From contig JALOPI010000043.1 of assembly GCA_025453975.1 (NCBI GenBank), forward strand, positions 1-32,707: a stretch of 32,707 nucleotides of DNA. The letters are read 5' to 3'. A program made the position numbers and the translations under genes. The notes under the pieces were generated by a model that ran no database searches, had not been told where the DNA came from, and saw only the letters and a list, made by a program, of their open reading frames with translations. Shown one piece after another: positions 19,601 through 26,657 of the stretch; position 1 is the first letter of the stretch, and each line of letters begins with the position of its first letter. The DNA is from Syntrophobacteraceae bacterium (GTDB taxonomy: Bacteria > Desulfobacterota > Syntrophobacteria > Syntrophobacterales > Syntrophobacteraceae).

Positions 19601-20220
19601 GTGACGCATCGGAGGCAGTGATTGCACAGCCGATGATCCACCTGAACACGGCGGGACAGGTATTTCTGCAGACGCTCCGTGGTGTGTCTCTGGACGACGG
19701 AAGGCGCCCCGAGGATCTGAAAATCAGCCGTGTCGTCCAGTCGCGCCGGATCCCGGGCCTGCTCGATCACATTGTGGATGCCCATGGTGAAAAGCGCCCA
19801 CACATCATCCGAGGCGCCGTCGTAAAGATCGAGGACGTGGAGATTGCCACGTCGATCGAAGAGAACGGTGCAGATCGGAACATGGGAGCGACGGCCCGTT
19901 GCCGGGCGGCACGTCAGCAGACAGGTCCGGCCGGTGGACTTCTCCCGATCGAGAAGCGTCCTCCATGGATTCGATGTCAGGCGAAGGCGGCAGTCCTGGC
20001 TGTATTGGGCGCCCAGCAGCCCCAGCGCGAAGCCCGCGCCCGCCGGCTCGAAATCGACAACCCGATAGAGTCGGCCGTGGAGATGCGCCAGCATACAGGC
20101 GGTGGAGAGCTCCTCACGGATGTGCCAGGCATCGGCGGTGCCGGCCTGCCGCGAGCCGACCCTTTCGAGCATCTCCTCGGGGGGACCGGCCTTTGAGCAT
20201 TGGGATAGCGTCGCCATCAT
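13639..20220 (-). CDS. Giant single-chain 2-oxoacid:ferredoxin oxidoreductase with reordered domains (2193 aa)
   Basis: It is related to pyruvate:ferredoxin oxidoreductase, which decarboxylates a 2-oxoacid on TPP to acyl-CoA and passes electrons to Fe-S clusters. Domains in order: an unknown N-terminus (1-190); a two-[4Fe-4S] ferredoxin (Cys199, 202, 205, 209 and Cys231, 234, 237, 241); a beta/TPP domain (about 515-800) with cluster Cys529, 532, 566 and 745, GDGG at 624 and DTQVYSNTGG at 660; a coiled linker; a gamma domain (about 1085-1345); an alpha domain (about 1400-1815) with GFPITPAG and the KRALAA segment, whose Arg1511 aligns with the pyruvate-binding Arg114 of the Desulfovibrio enzyme; and an unknown C-terminus (1820-2193). 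Standard single-chain enzymes run alpha, gamma, ferredoxin, beta in about 1200 aa. Two adjacent ATGs (20220, 20217) follow an AAAGGAA site. The substrate cannot be fixed from sequence. Confidence 0.9.
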   Translation of the reverse strand: MMATLSQCSKAGPPEEMLERVGSRQAGTADAWHIREELSTACMLAHLHGRLYRVVDFEPAGAGFALGLLGAQYSQDCRLRLTSNPWRTLLDREKSTGRTCLLTCRPATGRRSHVPICTVLFDRRGNLHVLDLYDGASDDVWALFTMGIHNVIEQARDPARLDDTADFQILGAPSVVQRHTTERLQKYLSRRVQVDHRLCNHCLRCVTSCSEMVAMVSQEGARLLGPAEDYCTTCGLCLKRCALLQAHPKRAVEEGHDPPVRIQEAGSSVALHGETAGSFLAFLERARQNPDNGFCYSQREVMPQPEGLGLPGGISRQIGLTFQGWDGEAGRRALTVSVLDDAAGNGARVIIRERVRAAVVLQTETGEVEMDLAAAALRHGLEVSMVLDWQSLAASSERTASSEVARLFESLGRYRRDSLLELWDRREVDLFLAPREEGLPTGLQQRILDETGRHAHILVPHVKQALPMGRSPLLADLNEDLEGVFLDHPGLMEAEARFARTLLEDIPRNHRLIHARYRGMALASGHTACPTCAELQVMAIPVTMAIAMSLARGEVPQVSFTLETGCMSETLNKVGEVAQKVPGGRTVFGGGFAFGEAIAMSQDHSVRRGHLPKSRRYVVSQGGDGGAVIGLPAWLNALRQQSTLIRRRHPNVLHFIVITDTQVYSNTGGESSATSMLGMGTLTTPIGKFLMGNQNVQWTLINLAAELPNILVGCGHSANRVAMQELWHRADQLGQSAIRWDVTPCPETGKFFGDDPDDLAEIMAHAGMLPELVFVGRFRKRIGPYHPDDRDKPWEEWRRTPRPIITWLERDPRYKALLRRNPQTGGWEPRNLVARFLITQLESFRDQMNWQIDLEDQLVRRAEKKVQAFLEELQASRLHYRHRLEQFPHAMLFNAEGEWKPQLAVTLEHEMVRRLVGSEELERYAGARDQVTGDESGHLSRFAQAAERLESLLHPVTGELESLDGNVQELLARIGDLQKELGQQVRRLQAIAEPLMAADPVEAELFPRGGMDGPGTGESGRRQLTELLDRILEERVLGELTELQQHRLSLQLRKEFLETGGVIRVRHAVAAARERADLRARVAAFGPFTVGVASLAGDRGIAINRIFANFFTARGAWAGMAWQFGSSKRGTPVLSATFVDSRPLQRKDAMFSLPVAILAVTNFEEMKRQPDLFFGQLRPGGFLIINHAASGEALWRELMAQVPEDIRRLVVPLREARKACGSPLDRFDAGEAADLSDASRSVATLRGLRERIASSVWSRPLPQLNPDQVRQVDKMAAMVTARVINVDMDGIMQEVTGATNVVSNLVAVGPMFQALVALGFPFDWEADLKILSQGFPEAVLRNPRLLQHYYRAMERARDLCGPPIEESCRVLREEPASETDDAVRANPAAVEGAGEDPGDSLMIMGGTIAGMVLSQVAIPEHPLFYIGFPITPAGNPFYAMADAYANGHPYIVVDEVNPSEKVAAEKLIGVARAGGFLPVTFTASQGWRLFTEIIPQFVGARLEGLFLITKRALAAPNLNIEESHTDFMSFRDDGGIMLAPKSIQEYVATLYLARLLTHFARLPVVVGIGGITDTHKIGLVKVPSDDRVRGWLRKTLEGFDFLEHKLINRQGDIIVHGPSGTSAVYQETQSELEKAHEAAVRVYPYAVRAVEELTGLRIEPLEAACQGASTGLAAVPVAVGESAVPGTCPAVESRGRNPFFETVMILQGSLVPNAVEALRELEETGWSGMACLSVRLFNPFPEEHLAPWLEQARRIVVLDRSNSFGSVPPLASRVMATLGRFLLRDGDRSSRSLRTLVGGLGGREITVREMKEILLSTHLLFSPLEEWEGPLVAGWLVDDPVLKALLEEAAALDLRGTNRHTRVPRRLRPLEAEGVEYAQRLDSLARRLLVRDYSSVLSHFHRVEFVAPREVLRETSLLQQIVIHVELGLAREALKTSHASWRHAALLMVYSQDPGDRELAKQGLKGLRSPLPLTPRLLEQWGVSVQTSAPAPGAAPMDPESACGPGKDLSPAVEIQEPPLTEPVPFDPAEVERIESILADLVRLQGEKPLCFNPEDYEKVLLERLRQDRGSRLFGLEERMPPDEAERVLWDYQCCYRDAIDRSLQWEVLGQHHVPELRSLFTGPRRSLLTTLVRELKPALADLPPDQMQTAVMEELERYLVSRCLTDGARHPVIILEFFRNWLIPELLREAGF

Positions 20221-20600
20221 GAATTCCTTTTCTTGATCGGGGCGTGATCTCAGGGATAGTGGAAATGCATGGGCGTGCGCCGGGATGAGTGCTCACCAGA
20301 ACTTGACAGTTTCAGGTCGATGGGCGCGGGAGTGAGAACCGTGGGAATCGGAAAGCAGCAGTCCACTGATCCAATCTAGTGTGATATCTAAAAGAATGGA
20401 TTAGCCGACTTCGCGTCAAGAAAATTAATTTCACAAACTGACCACGCTGTATGCCTCATCAGGAAATGCATTTATGAAGTGAGTCACGATGCCCTCAAGA
20501 CATCACTTCAAATGCCGATAAAGAAAGCATCTTGCGTTATCGAGACAGAAGCTGAGGAATGCACGCGGTCAAAATGAGGAAACCGGATCAGGAGAGGACG
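20221..20600. other. Divergent intergenic region, 380 bp, relatively AT-rich
   Basis: This gap separates the minus-strand giant cluster from the plus-strand small zinc protein and should hold both promoters. It is more AT-rich than the flanking genes, especially 20375-20480. I see no convincing sigma-70 or sigma-54 pair for either direction. A TTGACA at 20303 has no -10 at the right distance. The clearest structure is an imperfect inverted repeat at 20468-20515, listed separately. No credible gene was seen. Confidence 0.6.
20468..20515. repeat. Imperfect inverted repeat upstream of the small zinc protein
   Basis: The left arm GCATTTATGAAGTGA (20468-20482) pairs with the right arm TCACTTCAAATGC (20503-20515). 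Pairing is perfect apart from a two-base bulge, and the spacer is 20 nt. The inner 8 bp (TGAAGTGA/TCACTTCA) are exact. Its place between divergent genes allows an operator or an RNA hairpin in the small protein's leader. No T-run follows on the plus strand, so it is not an obvious terminator. Confidence 0.45.
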
Positions 20601-20870
20601 ATGAAACTCGAACAGCTTTACCACAAGTGCGGCCATTCCATACTCTACGTCAAGAAGACCGTCGGCCCGGCGGTGGAGGCCTTTTTCATAGACGGCGCCA
20701 ATCCTTTCCTCGAAGGCAAGGGAGGAGCCAGAAGCCCCAATGTCGTCAGCAAATGCCCCGGATGCAGCGGATTCCTGAAGCTGGAGCGCCTGCTTTCCAC
20801 CAGGCCCGAAGTCCATGACGAGAAGGCTCCCTCCGGCTACATCGCCGCCAAGTTCTCGGCGGAGGCCTGA
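20601..20870 (+). CDS. Small zinc-ribbon-like protein of unknown function (89 aa)
   Basis: The start at ATG 20601 is chosen because AGGAGAGG lies just upstream. A longer frame from 20559 adds 14 residues that do not look like protein. The sequence has an N-terminal KCGH (Cys10, His12) and CPGC at Cys52 and Cys55, which together could bind one metal ion. The rest is short alternating strands and turns with a conserved-looking GANPFLEGKGG segment. I do not recognise the family by name. It is divergent from the giant redox cluster and has no close downstream partner, because a 290-bp gap and a possible hairpin precede the response-regulator gene. Confidence 0.75.
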   Translation: MKLEQLYHKCGHSILYVKKTVGPAVEAFFIDGANPFLEGKGGARSPNVVSKCPGCSGFLKLERLLSTRPEVHDEKAPSGYIAAKFSAEA

Positions 20871-20947
20871 TCACAAGTCCTTCCACGCGCTTCTCCTTTT
20901 CCCGCGGGTTGTGTTAGTGTTTCATTCCCTGATGACAAGAAGAGTGG

Positions 20948-20991
20948 AAAGAGGGGGTCTTAAGGATCCACACTGAAGCCGCCCCCTTTTT
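20948..20991 (+). terminator. Possible intrinsic terminator after the small zinc protein
   Basis: AAAGAGGGGG (20948-20957) can pair with CCCCCTTTTT (20982-20991), including one G-T pair, and a T-run continues to 20992. The loop is 24 nt, longer than typical, which lowers confidence. It lies 78 nt after the zinc protein stop and 168 nt before the response regulator. Confidence 0.4.
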
Positions 20992-21159
20992 TCGACAGGG
21001 TTGGCCACGGGTCGGTTTGGGGGCCGGATCGGTCAAGGGTGGCTCCGTGATCATCGGCCCGGCGGCTCCGCGCCATCGTCCGGACCTTTCATGGCGCGCC
21101 CGGGCGGGGACTGAGCGGGTTAATCAGCAGGCAACGGTTGTCGCCGAACAAGGAAATCC

Positions 21160-21831
<672 letters not shown>

Positions 21832-21834
21832 GCC

Positions 21835-23238
21835 ATGATGCCGAGCTCCATTCGCGCCCGCCTCACGCTCTGGTACGTGAGCCTTCTCACCGTGACACTC
21901 CTGCTGCTGGGCGGAGCCGGCTACGGCGTCCTATCCTACAGCCTGTCGCACCAGGTGGACCAGGCCCTGAGCGGAGTGGCCCGCGTGCTGGCCGAACATG
22001 GGGGATCGGATCAGAACCCCGGCTTCCCCCTGGATGTGGACGAGGTGTTCAGACGCTTTTTCGGTTTTTCGCCCTGGGAGCGGTATTTTCGTATGCTGGA
22101 TCCCCTGGGCCGGCGCGACCCGAGGCACGGGGCGGAAAGATCCGAGAAGCTCCCCGTGAGCCCCATTGCCATCGAGAATGCTTCCCGGGGTCTGCCCACC
22201 TTCGAGACCGTCGAGCTCGGGGAGCCCCATCCGGTGCGCATCCTCACGTTTCCCGTGGTGCAGGGGGGAAGGCTGGCGCGAGTGGTCCAGGTGGGGACAT
22301 CGCTCCAGAGCATCATCGAGACCAGGAATCGATTCCTGCTGATCATGGCTGGTCTCCTGCCCCTGGGACTCCTCCTGGCGGGAGCGGGAGGTTGGATGCT
22401 GGCGCGCCGGGCCCTGCTGCCGGTGGACCGCATGACGGAGGCCGCCAATCGCATCGGCGCCGAGCACCTTGCGGAGCGCCTGGAGGAAACCGGGGCCGAC
22501 GATGAACTGGACCGCCTGGCCCGCACGCTCAACGGGATGCTGGCCAGGCTGGACGCGGCTTTCAGCCAGGTGCGCCGCTTCACGGCCAACGCATCCCACG
22601 AGCTTCAGACGCCGCTCACCATCCTCAAGGGAGAGCTGGAAGTGGCCCTGAGGTCCCGCAGATCTCCGGAGGAATACCGGGAGACCCTCCAAAGCGAGCT
22701 CGACGAGGTGAACCGAATGATTCAGCTGGTGGACGGCCTGCTGCTCCTGGCACGATCCGAGGCGGGAGTTCTCGGGCGCGGGAGCCAGCTTCTGGATTTG
22801 GCTGAGCTGGTCCACCAGGTGGGCTCCCGCCTGAAGGTTCTCGCCGACGCGCACTCGGTCGAGCTGACCATCGAGACCCTGGAGCCTGTCCTCGTCCTGG
22901 GTGATGCTGAGCATTTGAGCCGCCTGCTTTCCAATCTCGTGGAAAACGGCATCAAGTACAGCGGTCCCGGCGGAAGGGTCGCCATCTCCCTGGAACGGCT
23001 CGGAGACCGCGCCTCGGTCAGGGTGTCCGACACGGGACCGGGCATTCCCGAGGAACTGCGCGAACAGATCTTTCAGCCCTTTTTCCGGAGCCCCGATGCC
23101 ATCTCCCATCGCGGGGTCGGTCTTGGCCTCTCCATCGCCCGAGCCATCGCCGCTGCCCACGAGGGCAGCCTTGAAGTCGAAAGCAGCCCCGAGCAGGGCA
23201 GCACCTTCAGACTGATTCTCCCCATGAGAAGATTCTAA
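21835..23238 (+). CDS. Membrane sensor histidine kinase partnered with the upstream regulator
   Basis: This is a 467-aa inner-membrane kinase. TM1 covers about residues 10-36 and TM2 about 164-190, enclosing a periplasmic sensor domain of about 125 residues. A HAMP domain (191-242) leads to the dimerisation helix with phosphoacceptor His255 in NASHELQTPLTIL. The ATPase domain has the N box (LLSNLVENGIKYS), G1 (VSDTGPGIPEE), F box (IFQPFF) and G2 (GVGLGLSIARAI). All catalytic motifs are intact, giving a normal HisKA/HATPase architecture. The family's heavy-metal sensor members (CusS-like) look similar, but the periplasmic part shows no obvious His/Met metal cluster, so the ligand is open. The stop codon (TAA 23236-23238) is part of the first 11-bp repeat of the putative regulator site for the next gene. 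Confidence 0.95.
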   Translation: MMPSSIRARLTLWYVSLLTVTLLLLGGAGYGVLSYSLSHQVDQALSGVARVLAEHGGSDQNPGFPLDVDEVFRRFFGFSPWERYFRMLDPLGRRDPRHGAERSEKLPVSPIAIENASRGLPTFETVELGEPHPVRILTFPVVQGGRLARVVQVGTSLQSIIETRNRFLLIMAGLLPLGLLLAGAGGWMLARRALLPVDRMTEAANRIGAEHLAERLEETGADDELDRLARTLNGMLARLDAAFSQVRRFTANASHELQTPLTILKGELEVALRSRRSPEEYRETLQSELDEVNRMIQLVDGLLLLARSEAGVLGRGSQLLDLAELVHQVGSRLKVLADAHSVELTIETLEPVLVLGDAEHLSRLLSNLVENGIKYSGPGGRVAISLERLGDRASVRVSDTGPGIPEELREQIFQPFFRSPDAISHRGVGLGLSIARAIAAAHEGSLEVESSPEQGSTFRLILPMRRF

Positions 23239-23277
23239 TCCTCCCTTAATCCTTCTTTCATCTTCGCTCCATATATT
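23236..23277 (+). promoter_or_regulatory. Putative response-regulator box and promoter for the HtrA gene
   Basis: Three tandem 11-bp units run from 23236 to 23268: TAATCCTCCCT, TAATCCTTCTT and TCATCTTCGCT. Direct repeats with an 11-bp period are the usual binding pattern of OmpR/PhoB-family regulators, and such a regulator is encoded just upstream. A TATATT hexamer at 23272-23277 could be the -10, with the boxes replacing a -35, as in PhoB-type activated promoters. The repeat is seen directly; binding and promoter activity are inferred. Confidence 0.5.
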
Positions 23278-23354
23278 CATGGACGTCCAGCCGGTTCTCG
23301 GGACGGACAGCCCATGGATTCAAGAGATTTTGACACTTCAAGGGAGGACTGAAC

Positions 23355-24836
23355 ATGATCGGCAAGATTCGCAATGGGTTGTATCTCAAGAGGGTAGCGC
23401 TCCGAAAGGCGAGGATCGCCATCCTTGCATCCCTGCTGGCAGGGGTGGTAATGGCTTACGGCGTGGACTGGAGGGGCCATCTTCGCATGCGGGATGCCCG
23501 GGCCTCGGCCACGGCGGAGATCACCGCAACTCCGTTCCATGGCTCCTTTGCCGCCATTGCCGAGAAGCTCTCGCCCTCGGTGGTGAACATCAGGGTCACC
23601 AGGGTCCAGAAAACTGAGCTCCCCTCGGATCTCCTTCCCGGGGGCCCCTTCCGGGACCGATTCCACCATTTCTTCGATGACAGGGAGCTCACGCCGCGGC
23701 GGCAGCCAGCCACGGGTGCGGGGTCCGGGGTGATCGTGAGCGGCGACGGGCTCATCCTGACCAACAACCACGTGGTGGAGGAATCCAGGGAAGTGACGGT
23801 GACCCTGGCCGATCAGCGGGAGCTCAAGGCCGAGATCGTCGGGCGTGACCCGGGAACGGACCTTGCCGTCTTGCGCGTGCGGGACGCAGGTGGGCTCCCG
23901 GCCGCGCAGCTGGGGGACTCCGACGCTCTCCAGGTGGGCGACTGGGTCCTTGCCCTCGGCAATCCCTTCGGTCTCAGCCACACGCTCACCTCGGGCATCG
24001 TGAGCGCCAAGGGGCGCGTCATCGGGGCCGGACCCTACGACGACTTCATCCAGACCGATGCCTCCATCAATCCGGGCAACTCGGGCGGTCCCCTCTTCAA
24101 CATGCGGGGTGAAGTCGTGGGCATCAACACCGCCATCATCCCTCACGGACAGGGAATCGGCTTCGCGGTGCCCGTGAACCTGGCCAAGCAGCTGGTGCCG
24201 CAGCTGGTCGAGCATGGCGAGGTGACCCGGGGCTATATCGGGGTCAATATCCAGGCGGTCACCGGGGACCTCGCCCGGGCGCTGAAGCTCCAGAAACCCG
24301 AGGGCGCCCTGGTTTCGGATGTCGTCTCCGGCGGCCCCGCGGACAAGGCCGGCGTCGAGCAGGGTGACGTCATCATCTCCCTGAACGGCAAGGCCGTCCA
24401 GAGCAGCCAGCAGCTGCCTTCCATCGTCGCGTCCACTCCCGTGGGGGATGATGTGTCCATGAAGATTATCCGGTCTGGGAAGGAGCGCGAACTGCAGGTG
24501 AAAGTGGGCAAGCTCCCCTCTCGAAATCAGGGAGCCGATCCAACCGATGACAGTGCTCCGTCTCGATGGGGAATGGAGCTTCAGGATCTCACGCCTGAAA
24601 TGGCTCGGCGGCGAGGGACCGAGCAGCGCGGAGTCCTGGTGGTCAATGTCGAGCCGGGGAGTCCCGCCGACCAGGCTTCGGTCCGACGTGGAGACATCAT
24701 CGTGGAAGTGAACCGTCAAGCTGTCCATTCCGTTGAATCCCTGAAGGGCGTCATGACCGACGCGGCCGCCCAGGACACCCTGCTTCTCCTGGTGGAACGG
24801 GATCGGGCCAGGCTCTTTGTCGCCCTGTCGAGCTGA
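23355..24836 (+). CDS. HtrA/DegP-family periplasmic serine protease
   Basis: This 493-aa envelope protease/chaperone degrades or refolds misfolded exported proteins. An N-terminal hydrophobic segment (about 24-38, IAILASLLAGVVMAYG) is a signal peptide or membrane anchor. The trypsin-like domain has the catalytic triad His139 (LTNNHVVEE), Asp169 (GTDLAVLRV) and Ser243 (NPGNSGGPLF). Two PDZ domains follow (about 285-385 and 395-490), the usual DegP/DegQ layout and length. An AAGGGAGG site precedes ATG 23355. It follows the regulator/kinase pair with a 116-bp gap that holds the putative regulator box, so control by that two-component system is likely. An arrangement of regulator, kinase and protease fits an envelope-stress module. 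No anomaly was seen in the catalytic parts. Confidence 0.95.
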   Translation: MIGKIRNGLYLKRVALRKARIAILASLLAGVVMAYGVDWRGHLRMRDARASATAEITATPFHGSFAAIAEKLSPSVVNIRVTRVQKTELPSDLLPGGPFRDRFHHFFDDRELTPRRQPATGAGSGVIVSGDGLILTNNHVVEESREVTVTLADQRELKAEIVGRDPGTDLAVLRVRDAGGLPAAQLGDSDALQVGDWVLALGNPFGLSHTLTSGIVSAKGRVIGAGPYDDFIQTDASINPGNSGGPLFNMRGEVVGINTAIIPHGQGIGFAVPVNLAKQLVPQLVEHGEVTRGYIGVNIQAVTGDLARALKLQKPEGALVSDVVSGGPADKAGVEQGDVIISLNGKAVQSSQQLPSIVASTPVGDDVSMKIIRSGKERELQVKVGKLPSRNQGADPTDDSAPSRWGMELQDLTPEMARRRGTEQRGVLVVNVEPGSPADQASVRRGDIIVEVNRQAVHSVESLKGVMTDAAAQDTLLLLVERDRARLFVALSS

Positions 24837-24864
24837 TTGCTGATGAAAAAACCGGATAATGCTG

Positions 24865-24893
24865 TTGACTTCGACCAGTGGGGAGGAGATAAA
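24865..24893 (+). promoter_or_regulatory. Candidate sigma-70 promoter for the transporter gene
   Basis: TTGACT (24865-24870) and GATAAA (24888-24893) are separated by 17 bp, giving 5/6 and 4/6 matches to the consensus hexamers. It lies just after the HtrA stop and about 90 bp before the chosen transporter start. The last consensus T of the -10 is missing, so this is only a candidate. A separate 8-bp stem (GGGGAGGA 24880-24887 with TCCTCCCC 24896-24903) overlaps the -10 and could act in the RNA or DNA. Confidence 0.35.
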
Positions 24894-24931
24894 CTTCCTC
24901 CCCTACACTGAATGGTCACTTCATTCCGCGG

Positions 24932-24949
24932 GGCCCCATCGATGGGGCC
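24932..24949 (+). repeat. Perfect 18-bp palindrome between HtrA and transporter genes
   Basis: GGCCCCATCGATGGGGCC is an exact palindrome, followed by TTGTTCT. It could form a short hairpin that ends HtrA transcripts, or sit in the leader of the transporter mRNA if the promoter at 24865 is used. The following T-run is poor, so the terminator role is uncertain. Confidence 0.45.
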
Positions 24950-24983
24950 TTGTTCTAAAACCTTGAACCTGAAACCTAGGCCT

Positions 24984-26657
24984 ATGTCAGACGAGCTCAA
25001 ATCACCGGGAAGCACAGACGACCCCGCCCACGGCAAGACCATCCCGCCACCGCCCATGAAGCGGCGAGCCGGGGCACTGACCTCCTGGATGCGCATCACC
25101 TACATGCCGCCGCTCATGGTTTACGTTGCGGCGGGGATTTCGGGGCTCACGGGCATCGTGGGAACGTTCTTCGTCAAGGAATACCTGGGGCTTTCGGCTG
25201 AATTCCTGGCGGCCCTGGGCTTCTGGGCCGGGATTCCCTGGACCCTCAAGATGCCCATGGGCCACATCGTCGACATCCTGTGGCGATGGAAGTCCTTCAT
25301 GGTCTTTGTGGGAGCGGGACTCATCGGGCTGAGTCTCGCCATCATGGTGGGTCTCCTGGAATCCGTTCCCTGGATGCGGGAGGTCATGAGCGTCGAAGCC
25401 TGGTTCGTGCTGAGCACCCTGCTGGCGCCGGTGGGCTACGTGGTTCAGGACGTGGTGGCAGACGCCATGACCGTCGAGGCCATTCCCACCGTGGACGACT
25501 CCGGCCGGCCCCTGGAGAAACAGACCATCAAGCTCATGCACACCACCATGCAGACGCTGGGGCGCGTGGCCATCGTGGGGGGAGGAATCCTCGTCTCGCT
25601 GGTGAACGTGCTCATGTTCAGCGGCGTGGAGCTCATGACCGAAGGCGACAAGGTGGCCGTCTACATTTTGATTTACAAGATGGCCATGATCATCCCCGTC
25701 GTTTCGGTGCTGGGGGTGGGGCTGGCCGCGGTGCTCCGCCGGGTGCGCATCCGGAGGTTCCGGCGCGGCGGGCTCACGCCGGCCCAGATAGCAGCCATAC
25801 TGGACCCGCGGACGGAGCCGGTGAAGCCCAGCGCATGGATCCTCGGCGGCAGCATTGCTTTCGTGGCCTTCACCCTCGGTGTCGGCCTGGGAAATGTGCC
25901 CTTCGACCAGGAAATCGTCTTTGCGGGCTCCATGGCCATCGTCGTTCTTCTCATGGCCCGGCTCCTCAGAGAGCTCGAGCCCAGCCAGCGATTGACCCTG
26001 GTGGGAACGGCCATCATCATCTATGTCTACCGGGCCCTGCCCGGACCCGGCGCGGGCTCGACCTGGTGGCAGATCGACCAGCTCGGCTTCGATCAGCAGT
26101 TCATCTCCAAGCTTTCCCTCATCAGCAGCTGTTTCGCCCTTTTCGGCATGTTCATCTTCCGGCGCTTCATGGCCGAGCGGCCCATTCCCTACATCGTGGG
26201 GTTCCTCACCATCGTGACCACGTTCCTGAGCTTTCCCATCATCGGCATGTACTACGGCCTGCACGAATGGACCGCATCCCTCACCAACGGCGTTGTGGAT
26301 GCCCGTTTCATCGCCCTGGTGGACACCGCCCTGGAATCCCCCCTGGGCCAGGTGTCCATGATTCCCATGCTGGCCTGGATCGCCCAGAACGCCCCGCCTC
26401 ACCTCAAAGCCACGTTTTTCGCCGTCATGGCGTCCTTCACCAACCTGGCCCTCTCCCTGGCCAGCCTGGGCACCAAGTACCTGAACCGGATCTACATCGT
26501 AACGCGTGAAGTGAAGGACCCCGCCACCGGAGCCGTCACTGTCCCCGCGGACTACACCGAGCTGGGAATCCTGCTCATCACCGTGACCTTCATCGGCATC
26601 CTCCTCCCCCTGCTCACCATCCTCATCGTGCAGAAATCCCCCCTGCGCAGCGTGTAA
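24984..26657 (+). CDS. BT1/MFS-type multi-pass membrane transporter
   Basis: This is a 557-aa integral inner-membrane protein with about twelve hydrophobic segments, such as GIPWTLKMPMGHIVD, FMVFVGAGLIGLSLAIMVGL and GILLITVTFIGILLPLLTIL. The segment GYVVQDVVADAMTVEA resembles the DVVVDA motif of the BT1 (folate/biopterin transporter) branch of the major facilitator superfamily. The substrate cannot be assigned. A cytosolic loop near the middle (RRVRIRRFRRGG) is strongly basic, as in the central loop of MFS proteins. The start at ATG 24984 (MSDELKSPGS) is preferred because the longer frame from 24912 crosses the palindrome and looks non-coding, though neither start has a strong ribosome-binding site. 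The gene stands alone between the HtrA gene and a long gap. Confidence 0.82.
   Translation: MSDELKSPGSTDDPAHGKTIPPPPMKRRAGALTSWMRITYMPPLMVYVAAGISGLTGIVGTFFVKEYLGLSAEFLAALGFWAGIPWTLKMPMGHIVDILWRWKSFMVFVGAGLIGLSLAIMVGLLESVPWMREVMSVEAWFVLSTLLAPVGYVVQDVVADAMTVEAIPTVDDSGRPLEKQTIKLMHTTMQTLGRVAIVGGGILVSLVNVLMFSGVELMTEGDKVAVYILIYKMAMIIPVVSVLGVGLAAVLRRVRIRRFRRGGLTPAQIAAILDPRTEPVKPSAWILGGSIAFVAFTLGVGLGNVPFDQEIVFAGSMAIVVLLMARLLRELEPSQRLTLVGTAIIIYVYRALPGPGAGSTWWQIDQLGFDQQFISKLSLISSCFALFGMFIFRRFMAERPIPYIVGFLTIVTTFLSFPIIGMYYGLHEWTASLTNGVVDARFIALVDTALESPLGQVSMIPMLAWIAQNAPPHLKATFFAVMASFTNLALSLASLGTKYLNRIYIVTREVKDPATGAVTVPADYTELGILLITVTFIGILLPLLTILIVQKSPLRSV

Noticed and set aside
17620..20196. 858-codon open frame on the plus strand
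   Set aside because: It is antisense to the ferredoxin and beta domains of the giant oxidoreductase, whose motifs are unmistakable; no ribosome-binding site or domain supports it.
20303..20331. TTGACA at 20303-20308 as a -35 element
   Set aside because: The sequence 16-18 bp downstream is GC-rich (GGGCGCGGG) with no -10 match.
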